64,000 bases of DNA from Bimuria novae-zelandiae CBS 107.79 (GCA_010015655.1 ML976730.1:6562-70561), one strand, 5' to 3'. Shown: positions 10,405 to 22,929, numbered from the stretch's first letter. The notes: generated by a model not told the origin, from the letters alone. Translations and numbers: made by a program.

Positions 10405-11703
10405 ATCCTACCATTATGTCAACTGCTGACTGGCAGGCTTCTTCTCCGTAGATTTGTAAGTATGGCCTGATCCTGCAAAGAAAGTACAACCCTAGCTAAT
10501 GTATCTGTTACAGCTCTGGTTCTCATGGGCGCTGACGGAGAGCGTATTTGTTTACGACACAGGGTAGCAATCAATGTCTACTGCATATCATCGGTGTTAG
10601 TCGAGCTTGGCGACTAAATTCACGTTGATCTTACTATAATACGTATACATCACTGAAAATGAATCTACTTTGAGCAAGTGCGCCCCTGATGAGAAATTTC
10701 TTTGGATACTGTCCATCTGCACCCTTGTTACCAATAGCAAGGTAAAAAATCACCCAGACTCGATGTCTCCGCGAACCACTCAATCTGTGTCATCATTATC
10801 ACTGTACTAGTAATACCCCAGTACTTTGAGGCCCTGAAACGCCCTTATAAAATAATAAATTGGACACTCAATGAACTACGCTCAAGAACTATGGCGCCCT
10901 TGTCCCGCACCCGTTACATATGGTAGCTCCTCATCCGCAACCTTCCTTCTTCCGACCAAGCTTGACTACATTCTTCCAAGGTTCCTTCGATTCCACGTCC
11001 GCAAATCCCGTCTACGCGCCTCAACCCCCCAAAGCCGCAATATACTTCATCACTCAGATATATACTTGCAAAATTATATCCCTCGCCCATTATACGCCCT
11101 TCAGAACGAAGATTTCCCTACCAAGCCCGTATGCTCCACACACATCTCGCCAACCTTTCCATTGCTTTCGCGCTGTGCACTCGCCAGACTTAACACCCCT
11201 CAACCAATTTGGGAAATCCCATCTGCGGCGTGAAGCACTTTGATGCTTATTGGAAAACCGGGCATTGTACGCTCGTGCCGGCGCGCTGTGATGAGTCTGA
11301 ACATATAAGGAGAGTCTACTCTATCGAGTTGTCGCGTCGACTTGCAACAATAGAAGTGCGATGCAACGCATGACCGTCACGTTAGTAAGGGGTTGGACAT
11401 ACACTGGGAGGGGCAGAATACATGGGATGGGAACGATGACAGTGAACAATTTAGTCAGATTACCCGTTTGAGAGACCCAGTGCACGCCAACTCGATGACT
11501 TCTAGAATCTGGTATATTGATGTGATTGCATAGGAAAGTAGTCAGTAAACCGTTGCATCGAACCACTCGGGTCGATCCACTGAGCCTAACTGATATCCTT
11601 CCCCAACCTTTTCTCGTAGTGCAAATGCAGCCGCTGTAAAATAGCCACTCTTGGTTAACAACTCATACGGTAACTTTTCGTCTACATCGCTATAGATTCT
11701 CAC
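10405..11703. other. Intergenic region after the BTB array
   Basis: No supported gene. Two overlapping open frames at 10871-11243 (about 110-120 codons) are rich in Pro, Ser and Thr, have no domain features and look like chance frames in pyrimidine-rich DNA. The region also holds the 3' flank of NOP15. Confidence 0.5.
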
Positions 11704-13494
11704 TCATGCCTTGACCTTCTTGGTCTTCTCGGTGGCAGTGCCATTCTGGGAGACCTTGCGCTTCTTGTCGGCAGTAGCGTCACCTTGGCCAAGCGACTCC
11801 TTCTTCACCTTCTTCGACTTGGGGGCTGCGACTTCGGGCTCCTCGATAGTCTCTGGTGCAGCCGCGTCAGACTTGCGCTTCTTGTCCTTGGACTTCTTGC
11901 TCTTCTTCTCGGGTAGATCTTCTGCGGTAGCAGTGGTGTCAGCTTCGGGTTCAGCATCGGCTTCAGCATCAGCCTAGAATCGTAAGATTAGTTCAATTCC
12001 GCATGTACAACATCTCAGGCAGACTCACTTCCTCGGTCAGCAACTGCTGAGGGGGGCCATCCTCTACAGCAGCGATCTTCTTGGGTACCGAGTCGACAGA
12101 CTTCACAGGAGGCGCGTTGAACTCGTAGCCGAACTCTTCTAGCAGTGCCTTGGACTTTCCAGCCCGCTTCTTGTTCTCCCTCTTCACGCGCTTTTCCCAG
12201 ACATCGCGCGTTGCACCCCGAGCCATAGCAGCACCTTCCTTCTGATTTCGTGGATCAACCTTAAAACGTTCATTGGCACCCTTGAAGAGCTCCGGATGGA
12301 CTTGTTCGGACGGTATGACACGGCACTGTAGAATGTGACCGAACATGAGGTAGTTGTGCATCGTCTTAGCGACAATATCGGCGACTTCACCGTTCGCAAA
12401 TTCGATGAAAGCGTAGTGCTTCGAGGCACCCGTCTTCTTGTTGCGAGAGAGGCGCAGGCGGTTGACGGTACCGAATTGGCCGAAATACTTTTTCATCTGA
12501 GGCTCGAAGAAACCGTGAGGTATACGGCTATATGGCGTTAGCTCATACTGTACCCAGAAGACTATGCTGGAGTGACATGAGGGAACCTACCCAAGGTAGA
12601 CGACGCCAGGCTCGGAGTCTTTCTTGGCCTTCTCCAGTTCCTTGCGCTTCTTCTTGCTGATCTCCTTCCCCATTTCCGGTAGAGCTTCGTCGTCAAAGTC
12701 CTCGTCCTCTTTCTCAAGATCGCTCTCGTCACGGTCGCTTTCGAAGCCGGCGAGCAGGGCCGCCGTCTGGTCATCCAGAGCTTCATTCTCCTCATCGCTG
12801 CTCGCCGCATCACCTTCTGTCGCGATAGTCGTCTCCTCGATTTCTACCACAGGCTCTTCCTCATGCTTCTTAGACTTCTTGCCTTTCTTGGACTTCTTTT
12901 CCTCGACTAGCGCAGGTGCGTCCTCAGCTACGGGTTCTGACACTTGCTCCTCTACCACCACAACCTTCTTTGACTTCTTTTCCTTCTTCGACTTCTGCTC
13001 TTCGGCCACAAGAGCCTCCTCAGCTACAGCTTCTACCACTTGCTCCTCTACAACCACCACCTTCTTTGACTTCTTCTCCTTCTTTGGCTTCTGTTCTTCG
13101 GCCACAACTGCCTCCTCTGTCTTCTTCTCCTTCTTTGACTTCTTCTTAGGCTTCTCAATCAGCTCGGAAGCTTCTTGCGGCGCATCGACGTCAGCATCGG
13201 CGGCTACGGTAGGTTCGACGGCCTTGCTCTTCTTCGACTTCTTCGGCTTGGTAGCTTCGACCGGTGCAGCGGCCTCCTCGTCGGAGAAGAAGTCGACAGC
13301 TCGATTGCGCGCGGCCTTCGGGGGCTTAGAGGTAGCGATATCATCGGATTTGCGCGCCTTCTTGGCCTTGGGCTGGGAATCGGTTGCGCCTATGGACAGC
13401 GAATAAGTAAAACTTCGGGCACCGCATTGAGCGTCCGAGGCGATTGGTCTTCACATACCCTTGCGCTTCTTACTCTGCACGTCGGTGGCAGCCA
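11704..13494 (-). CDS. nop15: Nop15/NIFK-like RRM ribosome biogenesis protein
   Basis: Four exons on the minus strand (13458-13494, 12591-13389, 12029-12527, 11704-11973) give about 534 aa. A long charged N-terminal arm with repeated KPKKEKKSKK blocks separated by valine/glutamate-rich stretches and an acidic segment (ESDRDESDLEKEDEDFDDE) leads into one RRM near residues 279-357. The RRM has GRIPHGFFEPQMKKYFGQFG as its first strand and RNP2-side region, and SKHYAFIEFA as RNP1. A basic C-terminal tail follows. In yeast, Nop15 acts in 60S subunit maturation around ITS2 processing; the human NIFK RRM has the same layout. The arm is longer than in yeast Nop15 (220 aa), as is common in filamentous fungi. 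It shares a short divergent promoter with the SMN gene. Confidence 0.85.
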
Positions 13495-13813
13495 TTGTGA
13501 CAGGTTAGGATGGGCGCGTTCAATGTTGTGTGTTTGCAGCTGGACCTGCGCTGCACGAAAAAGTTCGTGGAGAAAGCTCGAGCCCCGAACTTTTTTGGCG
13601 CTAAAGGCCGATGTTTGCCGAGGTTCTTCCGAAGGTGAAGGCAGTGAGGCAGCGACCATCGACGTCCAACAAGAAGCCATTTAGTTCATCGCAGCGACTG
13701 TCTAGTCTCTCAGCCATCAGACATACCCTCTTAAACTGTGCGACTTATCAACGGTCGGACCTACAATACCAACGCGGTTCCGGCTTCAACACGTGCATCA
13801 TCCACGCGACATC
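13495..13813. promoter_or_regulatory. Shared divergent promoter of nop15 and SMN
   Basis: Only 319 bp separate the two start codons, which point away from each other, so both promoters must lie here. There is no obvious TATA box. The two products both work in RNP biogenesis. Confidence 0.55.
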
Positions 13814-14595
13814 ATGGCGCCTGGTATTAGCCTGGACGACCGAAGCGCGTGGGACGATTCAGCCCTGGTCAACTCCTGGAACGATGCTGTTGCTGAATAT
13901 CAGGTCGGCTTTCTCATCTTGTTAGCACATCTTATTCTGCCTGCTAACAGGAATAGAAATATCACAGCATCGCCAAATCAGGTAAGCGGTTGGAGGATGT
14001 CTTGACCGAAGAAGAGCTACAGAGACTTCGAGGGTATGTTTTTCATCGTCTGCTCGAATGACATCTGATTGTTGTAGGGACTACGGAGATCTGCTGGACG
14101 AAGAGACCGGATCTGGTGCAGATCCAAACCGCACCGCGGATGCTGCCAAGGCCACGCAATCCCAAGCGCAAACCAATGGTTCAGGGCCAAGTGGACCAAA
14201 TATTGTACACGCAAAGGTATGATTTGACATTTTGACAGACTGCGACTGCCGCGCCGAACGGAAGCTCACAAGAGACAGGATGGAGCAGCGCATATGAAGC
14301 AAGAAAACGCGCAAGCGATGCAGCCTGAGCCCACTCATGAGAGCGGCCTTCTTTCAGATTCGATGCCGCAGGCTCTTCTCGGTTCAGGTAGGTGGCAGAC
14401 AGATCCGGATCTCCGGCACATCTCATGCCTGGAACATTTCGCTTGGCGTGAAACATTTCTGACATCTTTACAGTCCAAGACGATAATATGAAGAACCTGA
14501 TGATGTCCTGGTACTATGCCGGCTACTACACCGGCTTGGTCGCCGGCCAGCAGCAACCAAGTCCGGGCAACCGATCGCAGCAAAAACAGCAGTGA
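13814..14595 (+). CDS. smn1: Survival motor neuron (SMN) family protein
   Basis: Five exons (13814-13903, 13957-14033, 14078-14216, 14279-14387, 14474-14595) encode about 178 aa. The N-terminus (WDDSALVNSWNDAVAEYQKY) matches the Gemin2-binding helix of SMN. The C-terminus (LMMSWYYAGYYTGLVAGQQQ) is the tyrosine/glycine-rich YG box that drives oligomerisation. There is no Tudor domain between them, as in S. pombe Smn1. SMN complexes load Sm proteins onto spliceosomal snRNAs in the cytoplasm. All introns are short and canonical, and both ends carry the expected motifs, so the model is well supported although the protein has little else to recognise it by. Confidence 0.85.
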
Positions 14596-15415
14596 TGGCG
14601 GGGTCGGATTCAAACCACAATAGATGGAGAGCATTTAGTATGCCATGTACATTTGACACCTGCCAGCCATATTGACAAGGTATTGGTTTGGACGAAAATA
14701 AAAAAAGGTACCCTTCACGACCAATCAGGAGGTAACGGCCTCCGCTTGTACTCCACCACATTACTAACGGGCAACAGCTTATGCCTCAGGGTTCCGGATA
14801 CTGAGGCTGCGAGATTCGTTTTGCCTCAACATTTCATGCAGATTGACTCTTCGGGTGCCTTTGTATCCAGGCACGTCCAGTAAATCACTGCCTAGCGCGA
14901 GCTCGTCAAAAGCTTAGCGTTGCTGAATCGGGTATGCGGGGGCGTTAGCGCGACGGAGCTGCGACGCTTTTGCGACACGTTCGAACCCATCTCGTACACA
15001 TCGGGCGTCAGGCACCGACGCCACAGACACGATACCTGTTTGCCTCAGCAGAATCAGTTCATTTTTGCATGGGACTCTCGGGTCATTACCGGCTTCCGCC
15101 AAGCCGAAGGGGGTGTGATGTTTCGGCGCGTGTGCAGCATCCCCCAGACCCCCAATTTCATGCGGCGTTAAAGGAACTGGATATTCCTGACCCGTTCCCT
15201 CCTCTCTGCCTTCTATCCTCCCTTAACTGTGTCGGACCAGTGCCAAACCAATTCGTTCCCTTCCCTTCTGGTTTTCGCTTCATATTACAACTTTGAGCCG
15301 GCCCTCATCCTGTGCCTTACGGTCTTTCACTTCGACTTCCCCTGTTTAGTACCTTTGTCTGCAGTGCAGGCGCTACCTTCTTTCGCCCTTTACAACATCC
15401 AGAAACATAGTCATA
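14596..15415. other. Intergenic region and pyrimidine-rich promoter
   Basis: No gene seen. The last 230 bp before the next start codon are strongly C/T-rich on the + strand, a common feature upstream of well-expressed genes in filamentous fungi. Confidence 0.5.
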
Positions 15416-16263
15416 ATGAAGTACACTTTCGCACTACCGCTGGCAGCCAGCCTTGCTGCCGCTCAGATGCAGGTCATGAGCCTCGCGCCGCAAGCCACCG
15501 GTACTGGTCCGATGATACATACCGTAAGCGATCTCCTCATCATCTGTGAAGCCATGTCTAACACTTTGAAGGTCACCGTTGGTGGAATGAAGGCCGTTTC
15601 GACCGGAATGGCACCCTCCCTAGCATTCTTCCCCGAGTCGATTACCGCAAACGTGGGCGATATGGTGGAATTCGTCTTCATGCAGAAGAACCACACCGTC
15701 ACTCAATCGACATTCGCGGAGCCCTGCAAAGCAATGGCAGGAGGACAGGACTCGGGCTTCATGCCTAACCCAGAGGGCAAAGCGGGCGTGACGTGGAACA
15801 TGACCGTCGCGACGACCGACCCAACGTGTAAGCAATTCACACGATCCACAAACCATATAGCACGATAACTGACATCTACATAGGGTGGTACTGCAAACAG
15901 GGCACCCACTGCGGCGTCGGCATGGTCTTCGCCGTCAACGCCGCCACCACGGGCGACAAGACCATGTCCGTCTTCAAGAACAACGCCATCAACAAGAACA
16001 GCACGAAGCAAGCCGACCTCAAGCCCGCCGCGATCCAACAGGTCAACCCAGCAGCCGCGGCCGCCCCATCCACCGTCACCGTCGCAGCCGGCGCCGCCAA
16101 CGCAGCTGCCACTGGCGCCGGCGCAACCGCCACCGTCGTCGCAGGCCAGGGCACCGACGGCGCCGGCCAAGCCTGCGGCTGCCAATGTCTCTGCGGCGTG
16201 AACTCGTTCCCGCAAGAAGCCGCCGTCAACAACTTTGGCGGTTTCGCCGGCATGCTGCCTTGA
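15416..16263 (+). CDS. Secreted cupredoxin-fold protein
   Basis: Three exons (15416-15523, 15572-15827, 15884-16263) encode about 247 aa. A signal peptide (MKYTFALPLAASLAAA) is followed by a cupredoxin domain: FFPESITANVGDMVEFVF, then a QKNHTVTQSTFAEPC block with the first His ligand, and WYCKQGTHCGVGMVFAVN with the Cys/His/Met end of a type 1 copper site. The rest is Ala/Thr/Val-rich low-complexity sequence ending in a Cys-Gly-Cys-Gln-Cys motif. Fungi have many such 'extracellular serine-rich' cupredoxin proteins, often at the cell surface. The C-terminus is hydrophobic only in part, so a GPI anchor is uncertain. Function unknown. Confidence 0.8.
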
Positions 16264-16867
16264 TTGGCCCCACTTAAACATGTAAAAATCGCAGGGCCGA
16301 CGGGCTGGGTGGTAATGGGGGGTTGGATTGGACTGGGGGTTTATGACGGGTTTGACGGCTTCTGGATGGCTTCACCCGGGACTTATACCATTTTTTCTGT
16401 TGTTCTGGGTGATGGGCGTTTCGCATTATACCGTACGTATGTTAATCCATGGCCTTATGGAGCGTTGTAGGAGTTGGTGTGGTGTGGGGTGTGAAGATTA
16501 AACATTTAGAATATTGAATGAGCTCTCTGAGAGATGAAACTTCATTTTATTACACGTTTGAGACTTGTGGTGGTGATGTTTCAGAAGGGACAGGCGGACA
16601 ACCATCAAAACCTTCAGAATTGTCACGCCTGGAAGAATGTCCAGGTGTAGTTTTTATGGAGACAAGCTGTGTGAGTAGAGGTGCTTGCAGGCGCAGTTGG
16701 GCAGCGGGAGGGAATATCACGCAGAGGAACCATAATCCATCTATTCGTGTACCTGTAAAACAAAGCCCATCCCATCACACCTCAGCTCCGTACCCCACCG
16801 CCGCTATGCAAACCCCAATGCGCCCGCGAAATGCATCTCGCTCGCGCTCACAGTTCGCGATGTGCAA
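16264..16867. other. Intergenic region between convergent genes
   Basis: 3' flanks of the cupredoxin gene and of the SERF-like gene. No further gene seen; the open frame at 16518-16946 overlaps the exons of the SERF gene antisense and has no protein-like features. Confidence 0.5.
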
Positions 16868-17269
16868 CTACTTCTTTTCCGCTTTCTTGGCATCCGCTAG
16901 CACGTGTCAGCAGCCATCGCAGAAGAATGCGCAAGCAAAAAGGTAAGGGTAAGGGAGAGTAGAGAAAGGGTAAATGTACCAGCAGCCTGCTTCGCGCGCA
17001 TGATCGCAGCGGTATCCTCTTTCGCACGCGCAAATTCTGTGCCGGACAACTATGCCGCAGCGTGTTAGCAAATCCACCCATTCCCTTTACCATTACGCTG
17101 TCCTCCTCAATACTGGTCGCACGTACTTGGTTCCCTTTTTTCTGCACACGTTGTTAGCATAGCATTCTAAGTTGCAGAAGGGGAGATGCGCGAGGGGGGC
17201 GCATACCTTGCCAGCCTGCTCCTTCATGTTCTTCTCGCGGGCTTTCTCGCGCTGGTTGCCGCGGGCCAT
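16868..17269 (-). CDS. SERF/4F5 family small basic protein
   Basis: A 58-aa protein assembled from four exons: 17207-17269, 17127-17141, 16980-17049 and 16868-16896. The N-terminus MARGNQREKAREKNMKEQ is the signature of the 4F5/SERF family, and the remainder (SGTEFARAKEDTAAIMRAKQ, then an Ala/Lys tail) matches the usual fungal length and pattern. SERF proteins are small, charged and disordered; animal members modify amyloid aggregation and bind nucleic acid, and the fungal role is not settled. The second exon is only 15 nt long (KKGNQ), yet both flanking introns have GT-AG ends and the phases match. Confidence 0.8.
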
Positions 17270-18105
17270 GGTACGTGAGTGGGTGTCTGCAGACAGGTAC
17301 ACACGTGTGCGTTTTTGCGTGGAGGGGAAGACGGGGTGCGCAGTGGGTTGTGGCGGTCAGAGGTGAGGATGCGGATGTAAGCGCGGTGAGGGTTGCAAGG
17401 GCCGCTTGGGTCTGGAAGCGTGGAAGGGCCACTAGTGCGGAGGGCGGCTGCGACACGGCGCCACGTGCGAGGCAGGGCGTAGCGATGGTATTGTTCCTTC
17501 CATGGAGGTGTGGTGGGTGAATGTTTGCCGCGTACTCGCGAACGCATCGTCAATTTGATGTGAATGATGCGCTGCAGAGACGGTACGTTCGCTGATGTTG
17601 GGCTGATGGAATGGAAGGGTGTGGGCTCAAATGAGAAAACTTCATAAAAAGTACGTACTAAACTACGCTTCTCTGACAGCAAGAGTCACTTTATTTTCGC
17701 GAGGAAAAATATTCTCGCCGTATACGTGCTGGAGCCATCCGGGCTGTTGGGGGTTGTGCATAGCAGTCTCAGGGCAATACTAGCAAATGTACCACGGGAG
17801 ATCGACGTCATTGTACATACGTAGGATGCAGGTACGTCCACTGCTCTTCTCGCTATGAAATGGCGACCCTAAGATCTGCATAGCATCGTACTGCCGCGAC
17901 TCGGCTCTGACGAGGGTGCTCATAGCCTCCCACCAGCCTTCCTTCGAGACCTTACAATATTATATATTGCATTATGGGGGGCCACTCTTTTTGTACACAC
18001 CTTTTGTCTCTAGTGCTTCGCACTACCCTTTCGCACCTATCCTCCACACATTGCATTATATCTTACACTATATCATACTCAGCTATGCGTCTCAGCAATT
18101 AAAGG
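17270..18105. other. Intergenic region
   Basis: Promoter side of the SERF-like gene. Open frames on both strands here are low-complexity and antisense to each other. Nothing else recognised. Confidence 0.45.
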
Positions 18106-19928
18106 TTACTGCCACTTGAACTGGGCTTCCCTCTCCTCTGGGTAATCCTCAAACCTCTCACCATCTACAAAGCGGTACAGCGTGCCACTTATTGCCAAAC
18201 TCGTCATTGCCATGCAATCCTCCGCCAACCTCCCCTCATTATACCACTCCACTAGCAAGTTTTGCAGGACCTCCTCACATGCCTTCATCTCGAACGTTCC
18301 CCACCAGTTCTTCTCCATAATCTCATTCCATGACATGTCTTCATCGCCGGGTAGAGGGGCAACATGTACAGCAGCAACCATGTTGTTCTTCTCTTTGTTC
18401 GGTTCACGAGCTACCACGAGGCGCGTGTCGTTGAACCAGGTGCGTTTTCCACCTATGGTGACGGGTATCCCGCCCTTATCCGAGACCTCGTACCCGGGGT
18501 AATTTATCTCAAGAAAGCGAGCGGCAGAGTCGATGGCGATTTGTGGGACCATGGCACGAAATTCAGCGGGGTGTTCTTCTACTTTTCGGCGGGTCCATTC
18601 CTTGGCGGCTTGCATATGGACTTCGGACTCGAAGAGCTTGTACTCCTCTTGTTCTTTGATATGGAGGTAGAAGGGCTCAAGAGAAGCAGCGCCTGCATCA
18701 CTTCGTTAGGTATGTCATCTTTCTGTTCCTTACTCTGCAGGGGTGTCGGCGAGCCAAAGTGTTCGCTGATGTACTTCAATCGTAAGGAGTCAGCGCCCAT
18801 GTAGCTCTTGAGGTTGCAACGCTGGAGTTTTCCTTGCCAGTTCCACGTCTGGAGGAGCTCGATGGCTGCGGCCTTGGCTGCTATCATCGCAGCAGATTTG
18901 GCGTAGACACCAAACTTGGGCCAGAGTTCCGTCATCGGAATTGCTGCGTACGCAGTAACACCAACGATGTTCCCATGCGTCTTTCTTGGATTCCGACTCT
19001 GGAGTAACTTCACGGGTTTGACTTCGTTGAGCTTCGTACTACCCCAACTGACAAGTAACACCGCAGCGTCGACGTCCTCATCCGGGACCAGATCCTTCTC
19101 TAGCTTCTGCTCGAACACCCTCGCGACAAGTAACCGCGTCGGCTCTGCCAAAGGCTTGCATTGGACATTGAATTGCAGCGGCCCTTCGTCCCAGACTGTA
19201 CAACCCGGATGATTCCGATACAAGTCCTCCACGGCCTATAAAAACGCCCGGCTTCGAAACACACCAACAGGCATATCGATCGCGATGTTCGACTGCCGCA
19301 TCGCTTCCGCAATCATATCATTTTCCTTCTTGAACTCGGGCGTAGGATCGCTAGCCAGATCACTGATGGTCGGCTTCACATTTTCGTGGTCAAACTTGCA
19401 CCACACGGCATCTCCACCGATGAAGATGCGTGCAGTGGCGTGTTTGACGTTGGCATCACTGGTCTCAGACGCCATATTGAGCATGAACAGAATCTGAGAT
19501 TTCGCTTCTTCCATTTCGGGACTGTGGAGCCACTTCCCCGGCATAACGTCGGCATCCGAGGGTAAATTCACTATGAAAACACTTGAGTACATGACACCGG
19601 TGAAGTTATTGTCGAGCACAAGAATAGTGCGGTAGGTGTATGGCCAGCTTGTTCCATCGCGCATACGAAATCGGTCCTCGCCTATGTCTTCGGTCGAGCC
19701 TGTGCGAGCGCAATGGGGGTAGATGGTGTCGATGTATTGCCGTACATGTTTGTACATATCTTCTCCAGCGAGATTTTCCTCGCTGCTCGCGGCACAGTGA
19801 GCTGCCTATGACTCGTCCTTGTGCCACTCCCTTTCAATGGTGGGAAATGTACATGTGTTCGGTGATTTTGCGGCCCGGGAAGGTTCTGCGTCCTTGTTTG
19901 CGGAGCGGAAACAGCAGAAGAGGTGCAT
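18106..19928 (-). pseudogene. Broken gene for a three-segment protein, unknown family
   Basis: One minus-strand frame starts at an ATG at 19928 (MHLFCCFRSANKD) and continues through two in-frame TAG codons (19806-19808 and 19236-19238). Near 18675 the frame shifts by one base, and the new frame continues (EPFYLHIKEQEEYKLFES) to a stop at 18106. The product has three segments of similar layout: a helix ending in a P-G/H-C/Y turn (VRQYIDTIYPHC; AVEDLYRNHPGC; AARFLEINYPGY), then a strand like RLLVAR / RLVVAR / TILVLD, a block around an Ala-Val strand, and a closing helix. I infer a repeated domain of roughly 150-190 residues; I do not recognise it. The rest of the frame has strong protein-like composition. 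Both TAGs could derive from CAG or TGG. Confidence 0.55.
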
Positions 19929-22900
19929 GTTGTTTGTGTGAGTACTTCGCAGCAGATCGTCCTTTTGGCGAAGAATATTTTCGGTGTGAGACTGACGACG
20001 GGCGGTTTTCTCGACTAGACTAATTCCTGATGTGGTCGTATAAGGTAAACTATGCTCAGCGTAGGTAACATGACGGTGAACATCATGAGGGCGCAGCCGT
20101 GGTGCTAGCCGATGAATTCGTCCAGGATAGGATGTCCAAATGGACCCACGCAATACAGCAACGCGGTATTGATACAACATCTCGCACCCTGAGTCGCACT
20201 GGGAGTCACCTGAGGATATATGTTAAGTTCCTCGTGGTCATTGCGGCACAGCTTGCTCGCGTAGCGATGCTGGCGAAGCGATCGTGCACCATGAACTTGA
20301 TACATTAGGGCTGCCGGGATCCTCTACCCTCCGCGTCGGGCTAAAGTCCAGGGGTATCCAATAACACATCCAATCCGCACGCGTTTCTATGCAGGCTAGT
20401 CAGTCTTACTTGGGACCGCGAGCCACGGTCCATGAAGTTCGAGACAACATTGAATGGGCGCACAGGCCTCTGTGCTCTCAACGACGCCGTGCTTGTTCGC
20501 ATTGTTTTGATGCGCCCTGGTAACGTTGTTATTCTCGCGTTTTTATTTTTGCTATAGGTAGCATGATCTGGAAAAAGGTTGTTGAGATGGTGCAAGATGC
20601 AGGTGTTCCACGTGCGTTGTCAATTCATTGCTCTGACTTTCGTCCAAGCGTCTATGGTATTCCTGATGTAGTTATCTGAATCGTCTATTCATGTAGTTAT
20701 GCGACCAACCTCAAGGATACTTTACATTGTCCGCTCGCCCGGGACGCAACATATTAGGAGGAAGTAGTTGTGCTGATATAATAGGCGCGTTCAATTCCCG
20801 TACAGGATGTGCACAGAGCAACGGTAATACCACCCATGGTGTAGAATGCTAACAACCCAGCAAGTATTGCCTGATTCTTGAAATATCGGCATGTAAATTG
20901 TGTAAGACAAAGAAGTCAAAATAATCGGAGTATCTTATTACCGCTGTATCTCCCGGGTTAATGTAAGGCCGCTGACAACTGGCAATGCACCTGTGAAATG
21001 TCATAGATGTTCCATTTTTTTTCCCTTGACCGTCCTTTCCCCGCGAGTTTCATGAATTTTTGGAAGCACTCACGATTCCTCGATAGCTTTTCTTCAAACT
21101 CCATCGCTTCGCTGAAGCCACACTCGTATCCATTGGTCGAGGTGACAGGCGGGAGTCGTGCAATGAGCGGGCCACATCGCAAAGCTTGTTGACATCAAAT
21201 TGGACATACCGTTTGCTGCGCGGATACTCTTTATTGACAAGAAATTTACCGTCGGTGTACCGGAAGAGAGCGTGCTGGTCGATTGGTTAACCTCAAGCCG
21301 TCAATGGTGCTGTGTACTATTGTGATTATTCGGAACCCTGACTTCGATCCTTAATCAAAAGCTTCGGGGTTCCATATTCCAGTTGCTGAAGAACTGGCCG
21401 AATTCCCCACATAGATTGCGTATAGCTGCTCAGGAGGGCTTGGGCGAGACGCCAGCCGCAAACTTGTGCACCGTGCTTTGGTCACAGAAACTCTGTGCAC
21501 TTGAGCATGGTCGTGGCGGCCTTGCGGAGGCTTCGGGCGGTAGCCTCCGGCTGCGCTGTGCCGAAGTCTTGAAATGAGGGGGTAGCCTACACTTTGTTGA
21601 TCCCAGTAGATCAGTATTATGTCATGGTCCCAATCTTTTGACGTTGCCTGCAGAGAGATTGCCTGCATCGCTGGAAACGAATCCTTCTCATTCTCTCTCC
21701 ACATGCACTTGTCACGGGCAGCGCTCAGTTTGCTTTGCTTCCAGCAATGTGGCTAAAAAATTCAGGGGAATAGCTGCAAATGAAATGTCTACAGGTAGTA
21801 CGCTACTACGATATGTCATTATCTTGTTGACAGCTCACATCTGAACCACTGCTAAACTTTACCGCAACGGCCTGAACAAGAGCGATGCACATGGAATCTA
21901 AAGAGCCTTCCCGTTATATAGAGCGCCCTCGAACATATCGCCAGAACGAAATGAGAAGCCGATGGTAGGATGATGAAGGGGTTGCGGTAGAAGCAACGTT
22001 TCGTGTGGCTTTAGTCCGTGTTGTTAGCGCCTTCTGTCCCCGCCGCACACACGTCTCCACCGATCCATCTTTCACCTCACTCCTCAAGCGCGTCGCCTTT
22101 GTCCCGCCGTCGCACGACTCTAATGGTAAATTGAGGTCCAACGATGGAAGGGCCGTGCTAATCTAGCCGCCCGGCTGCCGATCTGAGGCCCGTGGCCCAT
22201 TTTAGAACCTGAAACATCCTCCCGCTGCTGCAGCAAACGCGCAGAGCCAATCACTACGTGGCCGTCACGCGACGCCCACACTCGCCTCGCGTTTCTCGAA
22301 GCCCAACCACGAGGATGTTCAGTATTGGCGCGCAAACCCTTCACTGCGAAAAAGCAGGTCCAGTCATTCACTTCGTGGGGATCCGGGTCGCTATGGGTGT
22401 CACTAAACTGTTTCGAGGGCGCGTTCTGCTTCACTCGGTAGCACACCCTGCAGTGAGCCCATGTGGTGCAATTTTGGCCACTCATTCTCGCGGAAGTGAA
22501 AGACGCCAGCGCGACGGCTCGCGGCGCCTTGCTCAGGCTATTATGAGGTTCGCGACAATGCTAGTACACGCTTCAGGCCTGGCGGCCTGGCTCAATCCTC
22601 TTTCACCCAGCGTGCTCCCACTCTCTTTCTATTCTTCTTCATCCTTCCTATTATCTGCTATTCAGTCTTGCTGTGCAAGAAGTCACAGTGCCTCTTGGCA
22701 TGCGATCCTTTACCTTTATCATCTACTTTTAAGACCACAACTCTCTCTGGCTTCTGACACTTCACTTCATTCAAATTTATTCCCTCGAGGCTACTTACTA
22801 AGAGCTACTTTCCGGAACCTACTTCTTAACATTTAACTTTCACACCACCGCTTGACGCGTTTACGACTGCCAGCTAGCTCGAAATTCAACCTTCAACTTC

Positions 22901-22929
22901 TTCACGATCAACCTCTTTCATCCTAAGCG
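19929..22929. other. 3-kb intergenic region
   Basis: No supported gene on either strand. Frames of 60-190 codons occur but lack motifs, splice partners and protein-like composition. The last 350 bp (about 22580-22929) are C/T-rich and probably form the promoter and leader of the tetraspan gene. Confidence 0.5.

Noticed and set aside
10871..11243. Overlapping frames of 107-120 codons after the BTB array
   Set aside because: Low-complexity Pro/Ser/Thr translations, no motif, no splice partners and no neighbours that would support a gene.
12624..13406. A 260-codon Ser/Phe-rich frame on the + strand
   Set aside because: It is the antisense of the Lys/Glu-rich arm of NOP15; its composition is a direct mirror and NOP15 has a full domain and splice structure.
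14940..15020. A GTTCGAACCC-like tRNA T-arm motif
   Set aside because: No matching acceptor, D or anticodon arms could be folded around it.
15703..16281. Long minus-strand frames over the cupredoxin gene
   Set aside because: They are Gly/Ala/Val-rich mirrors of the GC-rich coding strand, with no signal peptide or motif; the + strand gene is complete.
22258..22836. A 192-codon + strand frame upstream of the tetraspan gene
   Set aside because: It runs through C/T-rich promoter-like DNA and has no domain-like pattern.
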